DNA of 9,702 bases from Syntrophomonas sp. UBA4807. Its GTDB lineage: Bacteria > Bacillota > Syntrophomonadia > Syntrophomonadales > Syntrophomonadaceae. Shown piece after piece: positions 1 through 5,431 of the stretch. Numbering within the stretch: position 1 is the stretch's first letter; each line of letters begins with the position of its first letter. The translations under genes were made by a program, and so were the position numbers. The stretch is taken from assembly GCA_002402575.1 (NCBI GenBank), contig DHGD01000129.1:1-9702 (forward strand), read 5' to 3'. The notes below the pieces were generated by a model. That model was given only the letters and a program-made list of their open reading frames with translations, searched no databases and was not told where the DNA came from.

Positions 1-2
1 TC

Positions 3-386
3 TATATCGGCAGCACCGACTATTTTGTCAACAGCAGTCTTAAATCAATGGATCAGGCGCCTATAATAATGGAAACCCGCACCGTATTGCCCATACGCTT
101 TGTAGCCGACGCTTTGGGCGCGACGGTAGCCTGGGATGAAGCTCAGCACAAAGTGACCATCACCGGCAATAAGACTATCGAATTGTGGATAGATAATCCC
201 TGGGCCAGGGTCAACGGGGTTAGTGTTTTGATCGACCCTGACAACCAGAAGGTCAGACCAATCATAATGATGCCCGCCGGTCGGACCATGATGCCATTGC
301 GCTTTATAACCGAAACCCTGGGGTGCGAGGTGGAATGGAACGGTGCTATTCAGGAGGTCTTGATCACCTATCCCCAAAACGCATAA
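3..386 (+). CDS. Copper amine oxidase N-terminal-domain (Cu_amine_oxidN1) protein, 3' part only
   Basis: The reading frame is open from the window edge (first full codon at 3) to TAA at 384-386, so the true start lies outside. The 127 visible residues show two successive copies of the Cu_amine_oxidN1 pattern. Copy one has RTVLPIRFVADALGATVAWD followed by a KVTI strand. Copy two has GRTMMPLRFITETLGCEVEW followed by an EVLITY strand. Between them is the typical WARVNGVSVLID segment. In Clostridia these domains are usually secreted, wall-associated or exported modules at either end of larger proteins. They are not active amine oxidases and do not themselves show copper ligands. The protein ends right after the second copy, so this is its C-terminal module. 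What lies N-terminal (signal peptide, catalytic domain) cannot be seen, so the function remains unknown. A strong terminator follows 14 nt after the stop. The family call is confident; any specific role would be a guess. Confidence 0.88.
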   Translation, partial: YIGSTDYFVNSSLKSMDQAPIIMETRTVLPIRFVADALGATVAWDEAQHKVTITGNKTIELWIDNPWARVNGVSVLIDPDNQKVRPIIMMPAGRTMMPLRFITETLGCEVEWNGAIQEVLITYPQNA

Positions 387-400
387 TAAACCTTGCTGGA

Positions 401-433
401 ACAAAGGGAGCGAGCCGGGCTCGCTCCCTTTGT
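401..433 (+). terminator. Rho-independent terminator after the copper-amine-oxidase-N gene
   Basis: A perfect 15-bp inverted repeat (401-415 with 419-433) has a 3-nt loop, CGG. The 3' arm ends in CCCTTTGT, so the U-run lies within the end of the stem, and there is only a short GTG after it. It sits 14 nt after the stop codon. Because the repeat is nearly symmetrical, with AAAG at its left edge, it could also stop minus-strand transcription. Confidence 0.88.
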
Positions 434-757
434 GTGCCCCGGGGAGATATGCTGTCGACGACATTCTCAATTTCGTTACGGGGACTACAGGCTTTGTTAA
501 AAGCACCTTAAGCCATTGCGGTGTATAAAAGCAGGAGCTAAGAGCGTCATATAGTTCTTATCACAGCCTCCAGCCAGGATAACAGTCGAAATCCGTCATA
601 AGACGGGCACTTATAAAAATGTAATACAGTTTTTACGCAGTCTGTCTAAGGTTCTTAAAAATTTGCAAATTGGCACGAGAATAGGGCGGTTGATTCTTGA
701 GAGTAAGGCAAAGATTGCTTAATACTTGGTCACTAGGAGGGAGGCGGCCACAACCAT
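434..757. other. Gene-free intergenic stretch (about 320 nt)
   Basis: I see no convincing gene here: no good ribosome binding site plus start with a sensible protein. The stretch holds a 12-bp perfect palindrome, AATTTGCAAATT (660-671), and a small hairpin, CCGTC-ATAA-GACGG (593-606). There is also an orphan Shine-Dalgarno-like AGGAGGGAGG at 735-744 with no sensible start after it. It lies between two genes that converge on it, so no promoter is required. It may be decayed coding DNA, but no family is recognisable. Confidence 0.5.
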
Positions 758-759
758 AG

Positions 760-797
760 AAAATGGACAGCAATCCACTGGATTACTGCCCATTTTT
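760..797 (-). terminator. Terminator of the glycosyltransferase gene
   Basis: Read on the minus strand, AAAATGGGCAGTAATCC pairs with GGATTGCTGTCCATTTT across a 3-4 nt loop. Nearly all bases pair, allowing G-U pairs, and the transcript ends in a U-run (CCATTTTCT). It lies 24 nt beyond the TAA of the minus-strand gene (821-823). The + strand reading also ends in TTTTTATT, so it may work in both directions between the converging genes. Confidence 0.82.
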
Positions 798-820
798 ATT
801 CAGGTTATGTTTTGACGGGC

Positions 821-2251
821 TTATTTCTTAACGGCTGCTTTCTCCAGGCTGAGACTGTCTTTTACGGGCACATAATTCTTTCCGGATTTGCGCTGTTTAG
901 GATTGCGCCGCGGCCTCGGTTCGTGCTCCGCCAGGTTCACCACGTCGTCGCTTTCTTCAGTGACCGCTACTTCCATAGGGGCTTGGTTGACTGAAGATTC
1001 AATGCTGCTGATGGATATGCCGCGCATATGTTTGGTGTGCGCCCATTCGGTCTGATTACTGTGTTTAAACAGACCCCATATGGTCACCGGGAACCAGGTG
1101 AATCCGTAAATGGGATAGGTCAGGTAATAGAAATAGGCCTTGCGGGGCGCTCCCTCCAACACCAAACCCAGCATGGGATAACAATAACCCAGGATGCCGA
1201 AAGCCCACCAGAACCAATCCGGGGCAATGGCGGTAATAGGAGAGGCATATAAAGGCTGCGGGGATATCCAGTGAGCGCCGCCCAGAATAAGGTTGAACAA
1301 CATTATGGTAATTGCCGCCGGCTGAAACAGATAGATAGCCGCATCGACCGGATACCATTTTTTCTCCTTGATACCTTTTTTAAGCAGGGGGATGGCATAT
1401 CGGAAACACACATCCCAGTGGCCTTGCAGCCAGCGGGTGCGCTGCCGCCAGGTTTGTGAAAAATAAACCGGTTTTTCATCATATACATGGGCATCATGTG
1501 CCCAGGAAGTCTTGATGCCATTCAACAGGAGCTTCATGGTGAATTCCAGGTCTTCGGTCAGGCAGGTTGCCCCCCAGCCATATTCCTTCAACAGGTTGTA
1601 CTCCAAACAGACGCCGGTTCCACCCATAGCATTGGAGAGTCCGCGGTTGTAGCGGGCGAGCTGCCACATACGGTTCATGGACCAGTAAGCGGTAGCATAA
1701 CAGGCTGTTACCCAGGAATCGTTGGGGTTCTTGGTATCCAGATAACCCTGTATGGACCGGTAACCCTTCTTCAATTTGGAGTTCATCTCTAACAGAAAGT
1801 TGGATGATACCACGTTGTCAGCGTCAAACAGACAGATGGCATCATAGCTGCATTCATTCTCCATCTCGAAGAGACGGTTGAACATCCATTCCAGAGCATA
1901 GCCTTTGCCGCGTTGGTTGGAAAACCGTTCATATACCCGGGCGCCTTCCTGACGGGCGATGGCAGCGGTGTTGTCGGTGCAATTGTCGGCGATTACATAA
2001 ATATCAAAGAGATCCTTGGGGTAGTTGATCTGTTTTAGGCTTTCCAAATGGTACTTTATAACTGCCTCTTCATTATGTGCGGCCGTAATCAGGGCGAACC
2101 TCTTAACCGGTACATAGTCTTTTTCTTCCGGATGCTTGCGCCATCCGGCCACGGAAATATAGTAATAATAGAATAAAACCAATAAAACTACTGCTTCAGT
2201 TACGGCAACCAGCGCCGTTAGCAAATAAAACAGCCAGCCTTCAAAAAACAA
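821..2251 (-). CDS. Membrane-bound family 2 glycosyltransferase (processive, BcsA/NodC/IcaA-like fold)
   Basis: Likely transfers sugars from nucleotide-sugar donors onto a growing polysaccharide at the inner face of the membrane; product and sugar are unknown. Counting from the TTG start (476 aa), a membrane segment lies at about 6-34. The GT2 catalytic domain shows the canonical acidic residues and motifs: D89 in VIADNC, DAD at 143-145, TED at 232-234, and QRTRW (QxxRW) at 270-274. The D,D,D,QxxRW set marks processive synthases. Three more membrane segments follow (about 302-324, 345-367, 372-395), then a hydrophilic, partly basic tail of about 75 residues (RPRRNPKQRKSGK) that is not typical of the family core. 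Start choice: a GGAGGAG site (2261-2267) sits 9 nt before the TTG. The ATG at 2276-2278 would add nine residues but has no good ribosome site, and the GGAGGAG would then lie inside its coding sequence. The gene is alone, with its own promoter and terminator. No polysaccharide operon is attached, so the product cannot be inferred from neighbours. Confidence 0.9.
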   Translation of the reverse strand: MFFEGWLFYLLTALVAVTEAVVLLVLFYYYYISVAGWRKHPEEKDYVPVKRFALITAAHNEEAVIKYHLESLKQINYPKDLFDIYVIADNCTDNTAAIARQEGARVYERFSNQRGKGYALEWMFNRLFEMENECSYDAICLFDADNVVSSNFLLEMNSKLKKGYRSIQGYLDTKNPNDSWVTACYATAYWSMNRMWQLARYNRGLSNAMGGTGVCLEYNLLKEYGWGATCLTEDLEFTMKLLLNGIKTSWAHDAHVYDEKPVYFSQTWRQRTRWLQGHWDVCFRYAIPLLKKGIKEKKWYPVDAAIYLFQPAAITIMLFNLILGGAHWISPQPLYASPITAIAPDWFWWAFGILGYCYPMLGLVLEGAPRKAYFYYLTYPIYGFTWFPVTIWGLFKHSNQTEWAHTKHMRGISISSIESSVNQAPMEVAVTEESDDVVNLAEHEPRPRRNPKQRKSGKNYVPVKDSLSLEKAAVKK

Positions 2252-2260
2252 AGCGTAAGA

Positions 2261-2267
2261 CTCCTCC
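2261..2267 (-). promoter_or_regulatory. Ribosome binding site that decides the glycosyltransferase start
   Basis: CTCCTCC on the + strand reads GGAGGAG on the minus strand, 9 nt before an in-frame TTG (2249-2251). The upstream in-frame ATG (2276-2278) is preceded by ACAAACTGTGA, which is a poor Shine-Dalgarno. Confidence 0.7.
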
Positions 2268-2298
2268 CTAAATGTCATTCACAGTTTGTCTCGCTGGG

Positions 2299-2332
2299 AA
2301 GCATTTTATTGATGTCAGTTAATAAAATGCTT
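2299..2332 (-). repeat. Perfect 12-bp inverted repeat in the glycosyltransferase leader
   Basis: AAGCATTTTATT (2299-2310) and AATAAAATGCTT (2321-2332) are exact inverted copies around a 10-nt loop. It is AT-rich and, in the direction of the minus-strand gene, is preceded rather than followed by the T-run (TTTTTT at 2333-2338). It therefore does not look like an intrinsic terminator. It lies about 32-65 nt upstream of the GGAGGAG site, so it could be a regulator-binding operator or a stable leader hairpin. Confidence 0.6.
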
Positions 2333-2558
2333 AAAAAACGCCAAGGAAACAGACCTACTCCCTTCAACCTACCAGAAAACTTTTCCGGTTACAACATAAT
2401 TCGTTAACACTGTCTAAATTATCTTCTCCAAAAAGATGGAAAAACCCTGCTTTGGTATTCTGACAAAAAATTAATCTTAGAAATCGCCACCCTTTACAGA
2501 GGCACGAAACTAATTCCAAACCTCGTCCCTACCGTATGGTTATTACATAAACAGATTA

Positions 2559-2586
2559 ATTATACCAGAGGCGCCAATCAAGTCAA
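2559..2586 (-). promoter_or_regulatory. Sigma-A-type promoter for the glycosyltransferase gene
   Basis: On the minus strand, TTGACT (2581-2586) is followed by a 16-nt spacer and a perfect TATAAT (2559-2564) with an extended TGG just upstream (2565-2567). This is the best promoter match in the window. It points toward the glycosyltransferase, with no other minus-strand gene between. Confidence 0.7.
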
Positions 2587-2807
2587 TGTACTTGTACCGC
2601 CCTGGCTCTCGATTGATAACAGTTTACAGCTAGTATGCCAGCTTTTGTGAAAGATATAACCGATTCAGCCCACGGTACCTCATACTAATATTTAAGGTAT
2701 GCCCTTTTTATGGATAAACATTGATTTCTGCCCAGTCAAAACACTGCAAGCCATTCAATCTCAGGGCGTATATATTGGCAGAAGCATCAGAAAAGGAGAT
2801 AGTATTA

Positions 2808-3119
2808 ATGCCCAAAAGGTTTGCTGCCGCGCTGCTTAGCCTGTTGATGATCTTGACCATTCCAGTCTGTGTCGCCGCCCAGCCGGCGCCCGGGGATTTC
2901 ATGGACATTGGAGCACTCTGAGGGAAAAGCGCCATCAGCGAGGCAATTGCACAGGGATGGATGGAAGGAATGGGAACCGACAGGCAGGGCCGTCATATTT
3001 TCGGCCCGCAGGCACAGGCGACCTGTGCCCAGGCAGCTACAGTCCTGGCGGAGGATGGCATAACACCCTTGAAGCCGCCAGAATCGCGCAGTTTGAGTTC
3101 CTTGGAGTTATCTGAATGA
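2808..3119 (+). pseudogene. Broken gene for a short secreted single-SLH-domain protein
   Basis: A strong ribosome site (AAAAGGAGAT, 2791-2800) precedes ATG 2808. The first 37 codons give a clear signal peptide: MPKR, then a hydrophobic core, then a likely cut near CVAA/QPA. After it comes DFMDIGAL and an in-frame TGA at 2919-2921. The same frame continues without a shift to TGA at 3117-3119 with GKSAISEAIAQGWMEG, GRHIFGP and TCAQAATVLAEDGI. This fits the SLH pattern (DIxGHW...AI..AI..GW..G...GR..F.P...TRAQ). The TGA falls exactly on the conserved Trp (TGG to TGA), His is replaced by Leu just before it, and the conserved Arg of TRA is Cys (TGT at 3024-3026). SLH domains anchor proteins to pyruvylated wall polymers and normally occur as three copies; here there is one. 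typA and the kinase both end in TGA, so TGA is a stop in this genome. The only stable product would be a 37-residue precursor. A sequencing error at the TGA cannot be excluded, but the other lost residues point to real decay. Confidence 0.72.
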
Positions 3120-3151
3120 GGGGTTAAATGCTCCCTTCATATAACCGCATA

Positions 3152-3187
3152 GCCAGCCGGGCTTTGCTTCCCAATCCCCCGGCTGGC
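3152..3187. repeat. 10-bp perfect hairpin after the SLH pseudogene
   Basis: GCCAGCCGGG (3152-3161) pairs exactly with CCCGGCTGGC (3178-3187) around a 16-nt loop. It lies 33 nt after the pseudogene stop and is followed by AATAATAAATTAT, so there is no T-run on the + strand. On the minus strand the hairpin is followed by TATGCGG, also without a T-run. It may be a decayed or weak terminator, or a stabilising structure. Confidence 0.55.
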
Positions 3188-3213
3188 AATAATAAATTAT
3201 ATAAGATTAACTC

Positions 3214-3241
3214 GGGACCGGATATTTATTTAGCCGGTCCC
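3214..3241. repeat. 8-bp perfect GC-rich hairpin upstream of typA
   Basis: GGGACCGG (3214-3221) pairs exactly with CCGGTCCC (3234-3241) around an AT-only-style loop (ATATTTATTTAG). It is followed at once by TATAATT, which resembles a -10 box, but no -35 lies at the right distance. It is the second of two hairpins spaced 26 nt apart. Confidence 0.5.
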
Positions 3242-3264
3242 TATAATTGCGCTATTATCCAATT

Positions 3265-3276
3265 AGGAACGTTCCT
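3265..3276. promoter_or_regulatory. 12-bp perfect palindrome AGGAACGTTCCT
   Basis: The sequence equals its own reverse complement. It lies about 115 nt upstream of the typA -10 box, between the hairpin at 3214-3241 and the duplicated motif. Its size and position fit a dimeric regulator site, but no known regulator is assigned. Confidence 0.35.
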
Positions 3277-3279
3277 TGG

Positions 3280-3364
3280 CACCCCTAAATTGGTGAGCGG
3301 TCAAAGGTTGCATTTACTTTGTCTATTAACGACACCCCTAAATTTAGAAAAAGTCACCGGTCAA
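3280..3364 (+). repeat. Duplicated two-part motif upstream of the typA promoter
   Basis: CACCCCTAAATT occurs at 3280-3291 and again at 3333-3344. Each copy is followed by CGGTCAA (3298-3304 and 3358-3364). Within a copy the two parts are separated by 6 nt in the first and 13 nt in the second. The second copy ends just before the -35 region of typA. It looks like either a tandem operator or an ancient partial duplication. Confidence 0.55.
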
Positions 3365-3367
3365 CCG

Positions 3368-3396
3368 TTATCTTCTGAAGCCGATTGTGTTATAAT
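3368..3396 (+). promoter_or_regulatory. Extended -10 promoter of typA
   Basis: A perfect TATAAT (3391-3396) is preceded by TG-T (3388-3390), the extended -10. The -35 at 17-nt spacing is only partial (TTATCT, 3368-3373), which is common when an extended -10 is present. The start of transcription would be near 3403, giving a leader of about 34 nt before the ATG. Confidence 0.6.
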
Positions 3397-3436
3397 AGGA
3401 ATGTTGTGCGGAAGAGTTTGATAAGAAAGGTAGTTT

Positions 3437-5266
3437 ATGATGGTTAAGCCCATGAATTTGAGAAACATCGCTATAATCGCTCATGTTGACCATGGCAAAA
3501 CCACCCTGGTGGATAAGCTGCTCAGGTTTGCAGGTTATTTTCGCCACAACCAGACAGTGGTGGAAAGGGTCATGGACAGCAATGATCTGGAAAGGGAGCG
3601 CGGCATAACTATATTATCAAAGAATACTAGCATAATGTACGGCGACACCCGTATTAATATCGTCGACACTCCCGGCCATGCCGATTTCGGCGGTGAAGTG
3701 GAACGCATCATGAGAATGGTGGATGGAGTATTGTTGTTGGTCGACGCCTTTGAAGGCTCTATGCCGCAGACCCGTTTTGTGCTGAGAAAGGCTCTGGAAG
3801 AGGGGTTAAAACCGATAGTGGTGATAAATAAGATAGACCGCCCCGGCTCCCGGCCAATAGAGGTGGTCGACGACATTCTGGACCTGTTCATAGATTTAGG
3901 AGCTGACGAAGAACAACTTGATTTTCCGGTAGTATACGCCTCAGCCAAAGGAGGTTATGCCAAGCTCAGTCTTGATGACGAGGCGGTGGATATGAAACCC
4001 CTTTTGGACATGATCATCGTTCAGATCCCGGCACCTCAGGGTGACACGGAGGGAAGTCTGCAGATGATGATATCCTCCATAGACTATGACAATTATGTCG
4101 GCCGCATCGGTGTGGGCAAAATCAGTCGCGGAGTTTTGAGCAAAGGCATGGAAGCGGTGTTGTGCAATCCGAGCGGCAAAGAAAAAAGGGTTAAGATAAA
4201 TACCTTGTACACCTTTGAGGGTCTCAAAAAGATGGAAATTATCGAGGCTGGCGCTGGCGAAATCGTGGCCGTGTCAGGCATTGAAGAAATCACCATTGGA
4301 GACACAATCTGCAGCCCAGGCTGCATTGACGCGGTGCCATTCGTAGATATAGATGAACCCACCATTTCAATGAATTTTATCATTAATAACAGCCCCATGG
4401 CCGGTTTGGAAGGCAGTTACATCACCAGCCGCCATGTCCGTGACCGTTTGCAGAGGGAGCTGTTGTCCAATGTTTCATTAAGGGTAGAAGAACTTAGCCC
4501 GGATTGTTTTAAAGTCTCCGGGCGGGGCGAGCTGCACCTTTCCATCCTTATGGAATCTATGCGCCGCGAGGGTTATGAGTTTGCGGTGACCCGTCCCGAG
4601 GTCATTCTGAAGACCATCCACGGGGTGGTAAATGAACCGGTGGAGCGTGTGTTTATAGAGGTTCCTGAAGAATATGCGGGTACTGTCATCGAGGGCCTGG
4701 GCCGCCGCAAAGGAGAACTCCTGAGCATGACCAACGGCATCGGCAGCTCGTCGAAGCTGGAATTTATAATTCCGGCCCGAGGCTTGATCGGTTATCGCTC
4801 CGAATTTCTCACTGATACCAAGGGCAACGGCGTAATCAACCATTGTTTTGAATCCTATCAACCTTTTAAAGGGGACATCCCCATCCGCAACCGGGGTTCG
4901 CTGGTAGCCTCGGAGAGCGGCACCACAGTGGCTTATGGACTGTATAATGCCCAGGAACGCGGCACCCTGTTTGTGGACGCCGGGGTGAGCGTTTACGCGG
5001 GCATGATAGTGGGCGAGAACGCACGCCCTCAGGATATCACCGTAAATGTATGCAAGAAGAAGCAGCTTACCAATACACGGGCTTCGGGCAGCGATGAAGC
5101 GCTGCGCCTGACTCCGCCGCTTAACATGACTCTTGAGAGGTGCCTGGAATTCATCAATGATGATGAACTTTTGGAAGTAACTCCCCAATCGTTGCGGCTC
5201 AGAAAGATGATCCTGGAAAAAACGGAACGGGAGCGCGCCGCCAAAAAAAAGGATCAGGCCAGCTGA
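3437..5266 (+). CDS. typA: Ribosome-associated GTPase TypA/BipA
   Basis: A translational GTPase of the EF-G/LepA group that binds the ribosome, aids 50S assembly and translation under stress and at low temperature, and acts in the cytoplasm. At 609 aa it is full length for the family. The G motifs are all intact: G1 AHVDHGKT (15-22), G2 RGITI (55-59), G3 DTPGH (77-81), G4 NKID (131-134), G5 SAK (169-171). The EF-Tu-like domain II follows (about 200-300), then EF-G-like domains III and V with the signature SGRGELHLSILMESMRREGY. The BipA-specific C-terminal region follows, with SLVASESGTTVAYGLYNAQERGTLF. The presence of this C-terminal region and the length separate it from LepA and EF-G. The ribosome site AAAGG (3426-3430) is 6 nt before ATG 3437 and 9 nt before a second ATG at 3440, so either may be used. 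It is transcribed alone: its own promoter lies upstream and a terminator 32 nt downstream. It is not in an operon with the kinase. Confidence 0.97.
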   Translation: MMVKPMNLRNIAIIAHVDHGKTTLVDKLLRFAGYFRHNQTVVERVMDSNDLERERGITILSKNTSIMYGDTRINIVDTPGHADFGGEVERIMRMVDGVLLLVDAFEGSMPQTRFVLRKALEEGLKPIVVINKIDRPGSRPIEVVDDILDLFIDLGADEEQLDFPVVYASAKGGYAKLSLDDEAVDMKPLLDMIIVQIPAPQGDTEGSLQMMISSIDYDNYVGRIGVGKISRGVLSKGMEAVLCNPSGKEKRVKINTLYTFEGLKKMEIIEAGAGEIVAVSGIEEITIGDTICSPGCIDAVPFVDIDEPTISMNFIINNSPMAGLEGSYITSRHVRDRLQRELLSNVSLRVEELSPDCFKVSGRGELHLSILMESMRREGYEFAVTRPEVILKTIHGVVNEPVERVFIEVPEEYAGTVIEGLGRRKGELLSMTNGIGSSSKLEFIIPARGLIGYRSEFLTDTKGNGVINHCFESYQPFKGDIPIRNRGSLVASESGTTVAYGLYNAQERGTLFVDAGVSVYAGMIVGENARPQDITVNVCKKKQLTNTRASGSDEALRLTPPLNMTLERCLEFINDDELLEVTPQSLRLRKMILEKTERERAAKKKDQAS

Positions 5267-5297
5267 AAACACCATTATATATGAAATATATGAGTCC

Positions 5298-5340
5298 AAA
5301 ACTGCGAGACGAGTATTTAAATGCTCCCCGCAGTTTTTTC
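5298..5340 (+). terminator. Rho-independent terminator of typA
   Basis: AAAACTGCG (5298-5306) pairs with CGCAGTTTT (5329-5337), with an inner arm (GAGTATTT with AAATGCTC, one G-T pair) and a run of six T (5334-5339). It lies about 30 nt after the typA stop. Confidence 0.88.
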
Positions 5341-5363
5341 TAAGCAAATATATGAAGCTTATC

Positions 5364-5392
5364 TAATCAATATGGAAATAACATGATAAAAT
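5364..5392 (+). promoter_or_regulatory. Probable promoter of the sensor kinase
   Basis: TAAAAT (5387-5392) with an upstream TG (5384-5385) forms an extended -10. A partial -35, TAATCA (5364-5369), lies 17 nt away. It is placed after the typA terminator and about 40 nt before the GTG start. It is a moderate match in an AT-rich region, so it is uncertain. Confidence 0.4.
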
Positions 5393-5431
5393 AACTGAAA
5401 CCGCTTCTTAATCGATCGGAGGTAATTCGCT

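Larger units (their letters stand above)
2252..2551 (-). other. Long 5' untranslated leader of the glycosyltransferase mRNA
   Basis: From the predicted promoter (-10 at 2559-2564), transcription should begin near 2551, leaving about 300 nt before the TTG start. The leader can form a stem at 2371-2389 (ACCGGAAA with TTTCTGGT, one G-U pair). It also has the 12-bp repeat at 2299-2332, and a direct repeat of GTAGGT (reverse complement of ACCTAC) at 2353-2374. I compared it by eye with the conserved cores of c-di-GMP-I/II, ydaO (c-di-AMP), SAM and cobalamin riboswitches and found no match. It is a candidate regulatory leader only; length and structure are seen, function is inferred. Confidence 0.4.

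Noticed and set aside
671..687. Sigma-54-like -24 element TGGCAC at 671-676
   Set aside because: The required GC of the -12 element (TTGCW) is missing; TAGGG is found instead. No gene starts downstream on the + strand.
763..831. Short 22-codon + strand frame (MDSNPLDYCPF...) after an AGGAGGGAGG site
   Set aside because: It lies inside the terminator hairpin and runs into the glycosyltransferase stop; the ribosome-like site is over 15 nt away.
2919..2921. TGA in the SLH gene read as Trp or selenocysteine
   Set aside because: typA and the kinase end at TGA, so TGA is a stop here. No SECIS-like hairpin is evident just after it, and other conserved SLH residues are also lost.
3128..3421. 97-codon + strand reading frame (MLPSYNRIASRALL...) ending just before typA, with a GAGGGG-like site upstream
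   Set aside because: It runs through both hairpins, the palindrome, the duplicated motif and the typA -10 box. The protein shows no domain or recognisable family.
4478..5347. 289-codon minus-strand frame opposite typA
   Set aside because: It is entirely antisense to the conserved typA coding region and its terminator, has no domain, and its composition is what a shadow frame gives.
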